Source of the DNA: a virus | Strand: one strand, 5' to 3' | Length of the DNA: 30,517 nt | Virus record (IMG/VR): IMGVR_UViG_3300025705_000013 | Location: 1-30,517 of that record | In this document: in pieces, positions 20,855 through 29,485 of the stretch | Position numbering within the stretch: position 1 is the stretch's first letter | Layout of the letters: every line of letters begins with the position of its first letter | Program-made: the position numbers and the translations under genes | The notes under the pieces: generated by a model | Seen by the model: the letters and a program-made list of their open reading frames with translations, nothing else | The model's database searches: none | What the model was told of the DNA's origin: nothing

Positions 20855-22563
20855 TACATTATCAACCCAAAGTTTTTAGAAATAAAGTGTATGAACTGAA
20901 GTTCTTTAAACTTTATGTTTGTTTCTAACTCATGCTTTCTTTGTTGGAAATGACGGCTGGTTGGATCATATGCGGCAAGCCTAGTAGTATCGTGTTTGAA
21001 ATGCCATTTCTCTTGTAAACGCATTATAGGTACATTATTGATAGTAGTCTTATATGACATTATGGTTTCATTATCATGGCCGAATGATCCACGGATCTCA
21101 TCAGTATACATTGAGAATTCTTTAACCTCATCCATTAGATCTAACAATTCATCAATGTCACCAAAGTAATCGAGTTGTTCCATAATCTTTCGACTTGTCA
21201 TCATAATCCCGGTATTGAATACCCAATTATCACCGTCAAGATCTTGTTCAGACAATAGTGCGTGAGCATTCCAATACTTTGCTTGTGGGTTACGGAAATC
21301 TTTTCTGTAGTTTTTGAAATATAATGGATCTCTTACATTAACTCCTGCTTCATATGCGGTATTTACATCACAGCAAAATCCTTGTTCTGCTCTCAAATAA
21401 TTAAATGCATCAAACTTATCGGCAAAATATACATCGTAATCAATATACAAAACTAAATCATAATCGTGAGTTAATTTATCGAGTAACCAAACTTTATATA
21501 GATTAATAATATTGTATTCTGTTAGTTGTGGAAATCTTGCGGCAAAGGTTTCGTATTGCTCATCACGCCCAAACTGAATAAATTCTGCACCACACAAATC
21601 TGCATATTCTCTATGGTTTTTATCTAACTTATCTTTATATTCTGCAAGCCGTTGTTTAACACGGAGACTTTTTGGAACAGCATCATCGGCAGGTCCACGA
21701 GGATTGTCGAGACGTTCGTCAGGTATTTCAATATAAATTGAATAGATGCATTTAGTTTTATCGTTAAAGAAATGATTGAACTTTTTATTAATAAAATGAG
21801 CAACTTTAATTGTTGACCAATCAACGGTTATAAGATCATCGGATACAATGTAATGCCATTCTCTATCCATCAAAACATATGGGACATTGAATTCTTCCAT
21901 AATCCATGAAAACAATGATTCGTTGTTTGGATAATAATACATTCTTAAATAAGTACTATTAACACCCATAAGATTATCGTGCTTTATTTTATTAATCTTT
22001 GCGATGCCTTTTTTAATTCTTGCGACGTATTTAATCTTTTTAATGTGTTCAGACTTGCCAATCATAATACCTGTATTCATCACATGGCAATCAGGTTTAT
22101 CATTAAGTAGATCTCTTGTGATATGGTATTTTAATGTTGGGTTACGTGCTCCGATTTCCTGAAAGACAACTTCATTGATATTTCTATTCAATATCTTTTC
22201 ATCTTGATCTTTAATATGAATACCTTTACTCAAATCTAATCCATCAAACATATTCTCATCGGTATTGAATACTACATCCATATCAATATACATTACTTCG
22301 TCGTATTCTTCCGCAAGTTCAGCAAATAAGTGATGTTTATATAAGTTAACCTTTGTAAACTCAACATCATGCTCAACAACAAAGTCTTTCATTGTGTTAT
22401 GGAATAATTTAAATTCTACACCAATCTTATCGGCATAATCTTTTTTATTGTCAATTAGTTTATCCCAATAATCTTTTTGCTGTTCGTGTGACCAATGATT
22501 AACATTCCACGCATCATCTTCGCGTTCAATGTCATCCCAAACTGTAAATATAATTCGTTTCAT
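20854..22563 (-). CDS. Tandem-duplicated GT-A glycosyltransferase
   Basis: 569 residues made of two copies of one glycosyltransferase domain. Copy 1 (about 1-270) has Y-I-D-M-D (D94, D96), V-M-N-T-G-I-M-I and a closing A-H-F-I-N-K-K-F. Copy 2 (about 275-569) has Y-I-D-Y-D (D375, D377), V-F-N-T-G-I-M-M and I-H-F-I-S-K-N-F. Order and spacing resemble GT8-type enzymes. Both metal sites are intact. I start at ATG 22563, which overlaps the preceding stop (ATGA), not at 22623. Two linked sugar additions by one protein are likely. Confidence 0.82.
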   Translation of the reverse strand: MKRIIFTVWDDIEREDDAWNVNHWSHEQQKDYWDKLIDNKKDYADKIGVEFKLFHNTMKDFVVEHDVEFTKVNLYKHHLFAELAEEYDEVMYIDMDVVFNTDENMFDGLDLSKGIHIKDQDEKILNRNINEVVFQEIGARNPTLKYHITRDLLNDKPDCHVMNTGIMIGKSEHIKKIKYVARIKKGIAKINKIKHDNLMGVNSTYLRMYYYPNNESLFSWIMEEFNVPYVLMDREWHYIVSDDLITVDWSTIKVAHFINKKFNHFFNDKTKCIYSIYIEIPDERLDNPRGPADDAVPKSLRVKQRLAEYKDKLDKNHREYADLCGAEFIQFGRDEQYETFAARFPQLTEYNIINLYKVWLLDKLTHDYDLVLYIDYDVYFADKFDAFNYLRAEQGFCCDVNTAYEAGVNVRDPLYFKNYRKDFRNPQAKYWNAHALLSEQDLDGDNWVFNTGIMMTSRKIMEQLDYFGDIDELLDLMDEVKEFSMYTDEIRGSFGHDNETIMSYKTTINNVPIMRLQEKWHFKHDTTRLAAYDPTSRHFQQRKHELETNIKFKELQFIHFISKNFGLIM

Positions 22564-23231
22564 ATACCAATCACCATATATCTTTGATATTGAGCATTCT
22601 CTGGTGTAGTAAATCCTGACCAAAATACTCTCGTTAAACCCAATGATTTTTCAAATTCTTCAATACTATTATGCGTATTAATATGCTCAGCTTCATTATG
22701 AAAGTTATTACTTTGAAAGCATACAATGCAATTTGGTTTCTTAAGGCGGATAATCATTTCAATATCCTCCTGTTCCATATGCTCACAACTTGTGTTGATA
22801 ATGAGTTGAAAATTTTGTGACCGTTCAATAAAATAATCTATTGCATCATCATGCTGCCAATGGATATTTTGGCAATGCTCAATATCTTTATGTAACATAG
22901 GACCGTATATTTCACATTGGTAATCTGAGTCAACATTCCATACCGCCACATCCTTACCGAGATGTTCTTTCATTAATAATCCGGCAATGCCATACCATGC
23001 ACCCATAACTAAAACGTGCTCAATTGGCCCGTCCCTTAGGAAGGTTTCGTCGTTTACAAATTCTTTGAGGTTTTCAACCAGCCATTGCTTACTTGTTGTT
23101 TGGCTAGGATTAACAGCAGTCATAATATCGAGTGAACGGTATAAATCTACATCAGGATTATACTTTGACTCGACATATATTTCTTCAACTGTTTTGAGAG
23201 CATTTTTATAAAGTGTTTCTAGGTAACTCAT
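22560..23231 (-). CDS. SAM methyltransferase-like protein
   Basis: A 223-residue protein with a Rossmann-type core: V-L-V-M-G-A-W-Y-G-I-A-G-L-L-M (about 73-87), acidic N-V-D-S-D after the next strand, then I-I-N-T-S-C-E-H-M. The glycine motif is unusual, with Trp-Tyr inserted, but the pattern is one I recall in cyanophage methyltransferase-like proteins. GGAATG precedes the ATG. It is fused by overlap to both neighbouring glycosyltransferases, so a sugar acceptor is likely. Confidence 0.68.
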   Translation of the reverse strand: MSYLETLYKNALKTVEEIYVESKYNPDVDLYRSLDIMTAVNPSQTTSKQWLVENLKEFVNDETFLRDGPIEHVLVMGAWYGIAGLLMKEHLGKDVAVWNVDSDYQCEIYGPMLHKDIEHCQNIHWQHDDAIDYFIERSQNFQLIINTSCEHMEQEDIEMIIRLKKPNCIVCFQSNNFHNEAEHINTHNSIEEFEKSLGLTRVFWSGFTTPENAQYQRYMVIGI

Positions 23232-23814
23232 ATTTCATTCCATTATACATATCAATTGGTGCAGTGCCATTATAAGGATTGGCAATTGAGTTTACTAATC
23301 CGTGTTCAAATGTATTAAATTTAATACCTTCATGGACAAGAAACCGATCTATACCTGCGTACTTTCTCATAAAGTAATCTTTATTTGACATAAAGTGATC
23401 CCAGATATGATTCTGTTCACCAGCAGTCCATGTGATTACTGAACTATTTATGTGAACATCATAAGCATGGGGCGCCATGTATAAATCGTCTTTCCAATAA
23501 TCTTTAATGATTGTTAACCCATCCCAATTCAACCATGGCCGCGGATCAGCTTTAATATCCATGTCTAAATCAAAGAATAAACATTTGCCTTTGACTGGAA
23601 AATCTTTACTAAACATTGCAAGTTTATTCCACCAAAATCTAAGTGATGGTTTTTTGAAACATGGAATACACTCAATCTCAACATTTAATGGATTATCAGT
23701 ATAGCACAAGTATTGAGAATTAGGATAGTATTCCCGTAGCTGATCTCTCAATCTGTTAACGTGTTCGGGGTCGTACTTATCACCATGTTTCACAAATATA
23801 ATATTATCGGTCAT
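23206..23814 (-). CDS. GT-A-fold glycosyltransferase-like protein
   Basis: A 202-residue protein. It starts with a strand I-I-F-V-K-H-G-D and Y-D-P-E-H-V-N-R-L, has a small Y-L-C-Y-T-D-N strand and the metal motif F-F-D-L-D-M-D (D-L-D). That order is typical of compact GT-A enzymes. ATG 23814 is preferred over 23823 because GAGGA lies 9 bases upstream. It follows a radical-SAM gene with an overlap. Donor and acceptor unknown. Confidence 0.72.
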   Translation of the reverse strand: MTDNIIFVKHGDKYDPEHVNRLRDQLREYYPNSQYLCYTDNPLNVEIECIPCFKKPSLRFWWNKLAMFSKDFPVKGKCLFFDLDMDIKADPRPWLNWDGLTIIKDYWKDDLYMAPHAYDVHINSSVITWTAGEQNHIWDHFMSNKDYFMRKYAGIDRFLVHEGIKFNTFEHGLVNSIANPYNGTAPIDMYNGMKYELPRNTL

Positions 23815-24904
23815 TGATTGCATTCCTCAATAAGTTCATAATTTTTGTAACTGCCATCTTACTGTTGCGGTTTGAAATGTTTAGTGCTTGCACTCTATTC
23901 ATTGTATCTTCTAATACATCTTTTGATAACAAGTTAATATTCCAATCTTCAGTATGTGTTCGTCCTGCTCTATCATATGCATTTATAAACGCACCGAAAT
24001 GATTATCCTCAGCATACTTTAGAAACAAATCAATATTTTTGGCATTGACTTTCATAAGAGTTGAATTAACTTTAATCCTATTAGGACCTAACACATCTTT
24101 AAACTTTTGAATGTTGTCCATTGTTTCACTATACTTGCCACCAATTCTAATCATATCATATTCTGATTCAACAACAGTATCTAATGAAATTGAAAGATTT
24201 AAATTGTTTTCTTGGCATATCCTTACAACTTTTTTATTAAACACACTACCGTTAGTGCAAACCTGTATTTTTAAACTAGGATTAATTTCGGCAATCAATG
24301 CGCAAAGTTTATATGATGCTTTATGAGAAAATGGTTCACCGCCAACAAATCTTATCTCTTTTAGGTGTGGAATAAACTCAACAAACTGTTCAAGTAATTG
24401 TTCCAAGTTCTCATCATTATCAAATACGTTTGGATCATATTGTCTAATATCTTTGTCACGCCCTAGCATATGTTTTGATGATAATTCACCAAAGCACATT
24501 GGACATGCCATATTACATAGATTACTAATTTCAAATTCAAAAACGCGTGGCCAGGAGTCACCATCAAGGGCATGCTCTAATCTATCTTCGCCAACATTGT
24601 AATCGTATTCAATAATAGGTGGCGTTTCACCTTTATCAATTCTTTTTTGGCAAGCAGCCTGACAACCTGCACTTAATTTGTTTTTAAGAAAGTCATCTTT
24701 ATAAGTGTTGTTTAATTCGCCAAACCAATAATCTTTTAAACCAAACCGATCCTTTTTCCATATTTTCATTTTACGACTAAAGCAGCAAGGATGCATCCCG
24801 CCATTTCTTCTTATTCGCATATGATTAAATGCGGCATAGCAAGATATTATTTTATGATGCTCTGGTATAGTTCGTTTGCTTTGAAACAAATCCCATTCAT
24901 TCAT
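23804..24904 (-). CDS. Radical SAM protein with N-terminal Cys cluster (twitch type)
   Basis: A 366-residue radical-SAM enzyme. The [4Fe-4S] motif C130-x3-C134-x2-C137 (LCNMACPMC) follows E-F-E-I-S-N, and R-F-V-G-G-E-P-F gives the SAM-contact motif. An additional set of cysteines lies before the core (C22, C40, C41, C81, C85), as in proteins with a twitch or SPASM-like auxiliary cluster placed at the N-terminus. It overlaps the next radical-SAM gene by eight bases. It may form C-C, C-S or dehydrogenated groups on a peptide or sugar. Confidence 0.87.
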   Translation of the reverse strand: MNEWDLFQSKRTIPEHHKIISCYAAFNHMRIRRNGGMHPCCFSRKMKIWKKDRFGLKDYWFGELNNTYKDDFLKNKLSAGCQAACQKRIDKGETPPIIEYDYNVGEDRLEHALDGDSWPRVFEFEISNLCNMACPMCFGELSSKHMLGRDKDIRQYDPNVFDNDENLEQLLEQFVEFIPHLKEIRFVGGEPFSHKASYKLCALIAEINPSLKIQVCTNGSVFNKKVVRICQENNLNLSISLDTVVESEYDMIRIGGKYSETMDNIQKFKDVLGPNRIKVNSTLMKVNAKNIDLFLKYAEDNHFGAFINAYDRAGRTHTEDWNINLLSKDVLEDTMNRVQALNISNRNSKMAVTKIMNLLRNAINDR

Positions 24905-26108
24905 TGTTTTTGTATTCCTTCAAATATGGAGCCAAATCCCATATGTCTTCATTATTTTCACGTGCCACTAAACAAAAGTCAATCCATTCAACCATTCTTT
25001 CTTGTATTTGTAACTTTTCACCCCAGAAACCTTCTTCTTGTGGTACAACACTTAATACGTTATTAGTATTACTCAAATCAAGTTTTGGGTTTCGCCAATA
25101 AAATTTATCGACTTGTTCAAATTTAGAATTAAGATATTCAAATAGTTTATCAATACCTTCTTTTTGATGATGGTCATCTAACCAAACAGGTGAACAATAT
25201 TTTGGAAATGTAACAAGGTTTGCCATACTTACACGAGGTACACCTGGTACATCAATAAAGTAATCAATCAATTCTGGCAAGTGCATCCAATTATAAATTG
25301 AGACCGTTGCAACAACTATTACGTTACGTCCTTCGACGGCATGGTACCGATTGATATTATTTATTGTGCGCTCAAAGTTACCGCCACGGATCCAATCATA
25401 TGTTTCGTGTACTCCGTCAATACTTGCTTGAATATGTACTTCTTCAATTTGATGTAAAATATCAATAACAGTATTAGTAACCAATTGAAAGTTGGTGCAA
25501 ATCTCAACACGGCATTTAGGATTTGTTTCTGCAACCTTTTTCAATATTTTTATATTGTTTGGATCGGCAAATGGTTCACCGCCTTTAATAGTCAGGTGTT
25601 GTAAATGTGGAACAAGATCAAGTACTTTATCAACATCGGCGTCAGTCATCTTATACATATCAGTATGGAATTTATGATTTTGGTTTCGCCAATCTAAACC
25701 AGACTCAACCGCCACTTTTTCATATGGAGCCCACTTTGATGAGTATTTACCTGAACAAGTTACACACATTTGGTTACAGATATTACTTGTTGTAAGCTCA
25801 AGAAACCTTATCGGTGTTACTTCCGCGGCAGCGTCTTCTTCATATGTTGGAAATTTAAAACGGTTGTAAGTATCAAACCGTGCAAGGCGCCCGGCATCCC
25901 AATGTCTCCAACAAACATCACATTGAGGTGGGAATTTCTTTTCTTTAAAATCTGCTCGGATTTGATTGTATATATCACCGTTAAAGAATTCGGTTAAATC
26001 AGGAACATCTTTAATATGTGATACCGCGGTGTTATCACCGGCACAACATAAGACAATTTCTCCAATAGGATTGATTGTCAATCCAGTTTCAGGTACCATA
26101 CATTTCAT
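24897..26108 (-). CDS. Radical SAM protein with N-terminal SPASM/twitch-like cluster
   Basis: A 403-residue enzyme. N-terminal auxiliary-cluster cysteines are at 21, 22, 63 and 66 (I-V-L-C-C-A-G-D and P-P-Q-C-D-V-C-W). The radical-SAM motif is C111-x3-C115-x2-C118 (ICNQMCVTC), followed by T-I-K-G-G-E-P-F (163-170). The start M-K-C-M-V-P-E-T-G-L-T-I-N-P-I-G-E is one I recall from twitch-domain phage proteins. It is first in the cassette after the tail genes. Two such enzymes side by side suggest successive or paired radical steps. Confidence 0.88.
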   Translation of the reverse strand: MKCMVPETGLTINPIGEIVLCCAGDNTAVSHIKDVPDLTEFFNGDIYNQIRADFKEKKFPPQCDVCWRHWDAGRLARFDTYNRFKFPTYEEDAAAEVTPIRFLELTTSNICNQMCVTCSGKYSSKWAPYEKVAVESGLDWRNQNHKFHTDMYKMTDADVDKVLDLVPHLQHLTIKGGEPFADPNNIKILKKVAETNPKCRVEICTNFQLVTNTVIDILHQIEEVHIQASIDGVHETYDWIRGGNFERTINNINRYHAVEGRNVIVVATVSIYNWMHLPELIDYFIDVPGVPRVSMANLVTFPKYCSPVWLDDHHQKEGIDKLFEYLNSKFEQVDKFYWRNPKLDLSNTNNVLSVVPQEEGFWGEKLQIQERMVEWIDFCLVARENNEDIWDLAPYLKEYKNNE

Positions 26109-26113
26109 AATAA

Positions 26114-26683
26114 TTAATCCAATACTGTGTTAATAATAGAGATTGCCTCAGTAATTTTAGTTGAGCGTCGGATTTTAGATTTGATTTCTTTTGGTGCCTT
26201 TTTAATTATATCTTGTTCTAATGACCACAGTTTAAATTTAAATACTGCTTCTTTATTAGTATTGTTATCAAAGATATATTCAAATGCGACACTATCAACC
26301 TTATTCGTTTTAATTTTAAATGCTTGATCCAACGTCGTCAAGTCATCTTTTGTTTTCTCAAGGTCAGCACGTTTTGTATGCAGATCTTTAAGTACACGAG
26401 CCTTTTCTTTTTCTAGTTCTTCAATACCAAGGATCTCCCTTGCCCGCATATTAACACGGGAATTAAACTCACGAGAATAGCGGCGTTTAAATTCTACCGT
26501 GTCATCAAGGATTGCTTCTTCATCCCATCCTTCTTCAATTAATGCTTTATAATCTGCGCTATCGGGATTGTTTTCAATAACGTGAGCAACTTTAGTGTCA
26601 CCATCCTGGAATACAATCTCAATTGTATTATAGTCCTCATTTATATAATGTGCTTCAATTACATTACCACTAAACACTGCCAT
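26114..26683 (-). CDS. Tail-region protein, paralogue of the next gene, with coiled-coil insert
   Basis: A 189-residue protein starting M-A-V-F-S-G-N-V-I-E-A-H-Y-I-N-E-D-Y. This matches the gene at 26670-27179 (M-A-V-F-S-K-R-I-V-T-A-Y-Y-I-S-N-D-Y). The two also share E-E-G-W, the F-K-x-K-L-W-S/A-L-E segment and the final I-I region. This copy has an extra charged helix of about 25 residues in the middle. AGGA precedes ATG 26683. I recall similar genes beside tail-fibre genes in marine phages. Function not established; a fibre chaperone or virion part is possible. Confidence 0.68.
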   Translation of the reverse strand: MAVFSGNVIEAHYINEDYNTIEIVFQDGDTKVAHVIENNPDSADYKALIEEGWDEEAILDDTVEFKRRYSREFNSRVNMRAREILGIEELEKEKARVLKDLHTKRADLEKTKDDLTTLDQAFKIKTNKVDSVAFEYIFDNNTNKEAVFKFKLWSLEQDIIKKAPKEIKSKIRRSTKITEAISIINTVLD

Positions 26684-27179
26684 CTTTGTCATCCTCATCA
26701 ATAATTTTTTGGATTATGCCTAACGTGCTCAAAATTGTTTTACTTTTACGAATGTCTCGTTTTAATTTTGAATCACTGTCTTTAATAAAAGGCAATTCCA
26801 ATGCCCATAATTTAACTTTAAAGATCTCTTCTTTTTTTGTATTGTTATCCATGATAGCTTCATACTTGTCGAGACCCATCAGTTTGATCTTTTTCTCAAC
26901 CTTCATATTTTGTTGGACAATTAATTCCTTTGCCTGAGCATTAATAAAGGTTGCAAATTCTCTTTTTGTCTGCTTCTTATATTCTGCTGTTGAATCAAAC
27001 AGTTTATCTTGTGTCCATCCTTCTTCAACGAGATCAATATAATCAGGATTCTCGGTATCATCTGCGGGAAGGTAGAATACGTGCTCTTTGCCATTATCAT
27101 CAAGCCATTTGACAAAAATAGTATCGTAGTCGTTACTGATATAATACGCCGTAACTATGCGTTTGCTAAATACTGCCAT
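26670..27179 (-). CDS. Tail-region protein, paralogue of the 26114-26683 gene
   Basis: A 169-residue, highly charged protein with an N-terminal beta part (about 1-55: T-A-Y-Y-I-S-N-D-Y-D-T-I-F-V-K-W-L) and a helical C-terminal half. It is a divergent tandem copy of the next gene downstream, which starts 14 bases before this one ends. It lies just after the second fibre-like gene. No motif points to an enzyme. A structural or assembly role is inferred from position. Confidence 0.65.
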   Translation of the reverse strand: MAVFSKRIVTAYYISNDYDTIFVKWLDDNGKEHVFYLPADDTENPDYIDLVEEGWTQDKLFDSTAEYKKQTKREFATFINAQAKELIVQQNMKVEKKIKLMGLDKYEAIMDNNTKKEEIFKVKLWALELPFIKDSDSKLKRDIRKSKTILSTLGIIQKIIDEDDKDGSV

Positions 27180-27194
27180 AATATATTCACTTTC

Positions 27195-28244
27195 TTATGA
27201 TTTTACAATTCTTAAATAATATGTTTCTCTTGTTTGTGTTACGCCGTTTGGAAATTCTTGTGAGCGGTAATCATTTTGATTAACAAATCTTGTTTGATAA
27301 CCGTCTTCTGATGCACCTGCTAAATATGTATCCGCCATACCTGTACCACGTTGTAGTCCATCACCTGTATATGTCGAGTCAGTGATTTCATATGTAATCT
27401 GATAACCATTAACAGTACGAGCAACAAGGTTGAGTTCATATGAAAGTATATCTTGGAATTCTTCCAACGTATATGTTTGCACTGATCCATCGGCAGCGGC
27501 ATAGCATGGAATTTTTACACCAAATTCTGTTCCATCTTCTGAAACATTAATCTCGCTTACTGCATCTTTTTGATATAGAAAATAACTACTTATAATAACA
27601 GGTAGCAGATCATCAGGACCCCACCCAGATTCACCAATCTGATCTCCAGGTGTGAGAATATAACCGCCATCTATGTCATATCTTAAATCTTGGAAAACAG
27701 CACGTGTTCCTACTTGAGTAAAACCAGATTCAGCGCCAGTACCAATTTTATATGTGCCTTGCTGATTATCACCAACAGATCTCAACACCATTTCATCAAT
27801 CGTGGGATAAATGTATGTATCACGGAAATCTTCACGAGACATAGAACGCAAATTAGAATCACTATCAACATATAATGGATAGCGGTGTGTTTCTTGTGAT
27901 ACTGGATATGTTGGCTCAACTATAGAATTAAATCTTTGTTTAATACCACGCCAATACGTTTCAACCAATTCAATGTCAGGTGTTTCTTCAGGAGTGTCAA
28001 AATTTGTTACGTCAGTGGTATCTTCACCTGCTTTATAACGTGTATCCTTAATAGTACCGATAATATCAGGATCGGAGGCAAGCTGTGTAAACGGGTTTAC
28101 TACATATAACTCAACTGCGGGGTTTAGTGCATATTGCCGTGTTGCTTCGCGTCGCCAAAACAATTGTTCGTTAGATGGTGATTCTCGAAACGATAACACA
28201 CCATCAGTGTCAACTGAAACATAGGCTGCGGTGCGTAAGGTCAT
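27195..28244 (-). CDS. Virion structural / tail-fibre-type protein, copy 2
   Basis: A 349-residue beta-rich protein. It shares with the 331-residue gene upstream the segment S-M-S-R-E-D-F-R-D-T-Y-I-Y-P-T-I-D and the ending Y-R-S-Q-E-F-P...Y-L-R-I-V-K-S. Repeated T-Y, V-D-S-D and Y-L-Y strands with few Lys suggest an extended virion protein. Its ATG overlaps the stop of the 70-residue gene by one base, as expected for a co-translated pair. Which tail part it forms cannot be told from the sequence. Confidence 0.7.
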   Translation of the reverse strand: MTLRTAAYVSVDTDGVLSFRESPSNEQLFWRREATRQYALNPAVELYVVNPFTQLASDPDIIGTIKDTRYKAGEDTTDVTNFDTPEETPDIELVETYWRGIKQRFNSIVEPTYPVSQETHRYPLYVDSDSNLRSMSREDFRDTYIYPTIDEMVLRSVGDNQQGTYKIGTGAESGFTQVGTRAVFQDLRYDIDGGYILTPGDQIGESGWGPDDLLPVIISSYFLYQKDAVSEINVSEDGTEFGVKIPCYAAADGSVQTYTLEEFQDILSYELNLVARTVNGYQITYEITDSTYTGDGLQRGTGMADTYLAGASEDGYQTRFVNQNDYRSQEFPNGVTQTRETYYLRIVKS

Positions 28245-28456
28245 TAGTCATCACTTCCACAATAAAATGTTTTAAGAACGGTACCGTCTGAAGCTTTAAC
28301 TTCAAACTTGTGATCCTTATTAACAACACCAGAGTTAATTGTCGCTGTTGTAATTTTTTGGTTAATGATGGTAGACGTTCCTGCGTCAATATCGGCAATG
28401 TTTTCTAAATGCCGAGTATCATCAATAACTATGCTGTTTCCTACTTTTAATGGCAT
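28244..28456 (-). CDS. Small fibre-associated protein, copy 2
   Basis: A 70-residue protein: V-G-N-S-I-V-I-D-D-T-R-H-L-E-N-I-A-D-I-D, then T-T-A-T-I and an ending T-F-Y-C-G-S-D-D. It is a paralogue of the 59-residue gene at 29486-29665. The pattern V-I-D-x-x-R-x-L-x-N-I is one I recall in short repeats of phage tail fibres. AGGAGG lies 5 bases before the ATG, and a late-promoter-like box lies at 28475-28482. First half of a duplicated two-gene module. Confidence 0.68.
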   Translation of the reverse strand: MPLKVGNSIVIDDTRHLENIADIDAGTSTIINQKITTATINSGVVNKDHKFEVKASDGTVLKTFYCGSDD

Positions 28457-28474
28457 CCTTGCCTCCTATGAATT

Positions 28475-28482
28475 TATTTATG
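28475..28482 (-). promoter_or_regulatory. Candidate late promoter box (CATAAATA)
   Basis: CATAAATA on the minus strand fits the looser NATAAATA late box described for marine T4-like phages. It overlaps the stop codon of the 331-residue gene and sits 18 bases before the ATG at 28456, leaving a short leader with AGGAGG. Confidence 0.45.
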
Positions 28483-29473
28483 CTTTTGCAATACGAAGAC
28501 CATATGCAACTAGAGTTGTCGGTGAACCAACCGGGAATTCCTGTGTGCGATATAAGTCATTACCTGTTGTTCCAACTTGCCTTGTTGTATAACCTGCCGC
28601 TGATGTCCCATCAAGGACTGTATCATTCATTAATGTACCTTTAAGGGTAAGAGCACTTGCACCACTTGTAAGACTATATTGAATTTCATTTCCGACAGAA
28701 TCAGACGCAATGTGTTTTAACTCACCAAGAATTAAAGCATCAAATGCCGCAACAGTATACTGTCTAATATCTCCATTTGTGTCAATATAAAAAGGTGGTT
28801 CATATGCTACCGCCGACGTATTAACTTTATGTAAGTAATACTGATTAGCAATGAGTGGCTGATCTTCATTCTCAGGAATACCGCCTGACGTATAAATTGC
28901 GGAATCAGCACGCCTATCAATAAACACAGGGTTGGAATTTTGGAGCGTCGCACCAGCAACACTGTTTGTTGACGCAATAAAATATGTACCACCTTGGTCC
29001 GCGGTTTCACCTGAAGAAACAAGTGCATTGATTGTAGGCAAAATAAACGTATCTCTAAAATCAGCTTTAGACATTGCTCTAATTCCAAGTGATCCTGTCC
29101 CAACCGCATATACCGGAAAGGCAATGTTCTCATCGGTGTATGTAGGAGCGGAGGCAAGTGTATAATCAACTTGTAATGTAGTATAGGTAATTGTTTCACT
29201 GCCTGTATTAGGTGTGGCTGCCTCAGATGCATAGTTAGCAACAGTAGAAGGACCGTTTTCTGTTGACGCACCAGCTGTCCTACGGGTATCAGTCATACTA
29301 CCCATATTACCGCCACTTGCAACACGAGAAACTGTAACTACTTCATCGCTTGCTAATAGGTGTGCTGCATTTTGAAATATGGATTGCAGATCTGTACTTG
29401 TCATTTCAGTAAGTCTTGTCACTGCAGTATTGGAATTTGCTTCATCCCAATATAATGGTAACCTTGCTGTCAT
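28478..29473 (-). CDS. Virion structural / tail-fibre-type protein, copy 1
   Basis: A 331-residue protein beginning MTARLPLYWDEANSNTAVT and rich in Thr, Ala, Ser and Tyr. The A-M-S-K-A-D-F-R-D-T-F-I-L-P-T-I-N segment and the end Y-R-T-Q-E-F-P...Y-G-L-R-I-A-K-A tie it to the 349-residue gene downstream. AAGGACA precedes the ATG. It is in the unit driven by the palindromic late promoter at 29703-29714, which fits a virion part. Baseplate, whisker or fibre cannot be separated by eye. Confidence 0.72.
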   Translation of the reverse strand: MTARLPLYWDEANSNTAVTRLTEMTSTDLQSIFQNAAHLLASDEVVTVSRVASGGNMGSMTDTRRTAGASTENGPSTVANYASEAATPNTGSETITYTTLQVDYTLASAPTYTDENIAFPVYAVGTGSLGIRAMSKADFRDTFILPTINALVSSGETADQGGTYFIASTNSVAGATLQNSNPVFIDRRADSAIYTSGGIPENEDQPLIANQYYLHKVNTSAVAYEPPFYIDTNGDIRQYTVAAFDALILGELKHIASDSVGNEIQYSLTSGASALTLKGTLMNDTVLDGTSAAGYTTRQVGTTGNDLYRTQEFPVGSPTTLVAYGLRIAKA

Positions 29474-29485
29474 TTTATTGTCCTT

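Noticed and set aside
22564-22623. Longer start for the double glycosyltransferase
   Set aside because: The extra 20 residues overlap the methyltransferase gene, and ATG 22563 has an ATGA overlap and matches the start of the fold.
28807-29271. 154-residue minus-strand frame inside the fibre-like gene
   Set aside because: It lies wholly inside the 331-residue gene in another frame, with low-complexity Leu/Gln/Arg composition and no ribosome site.
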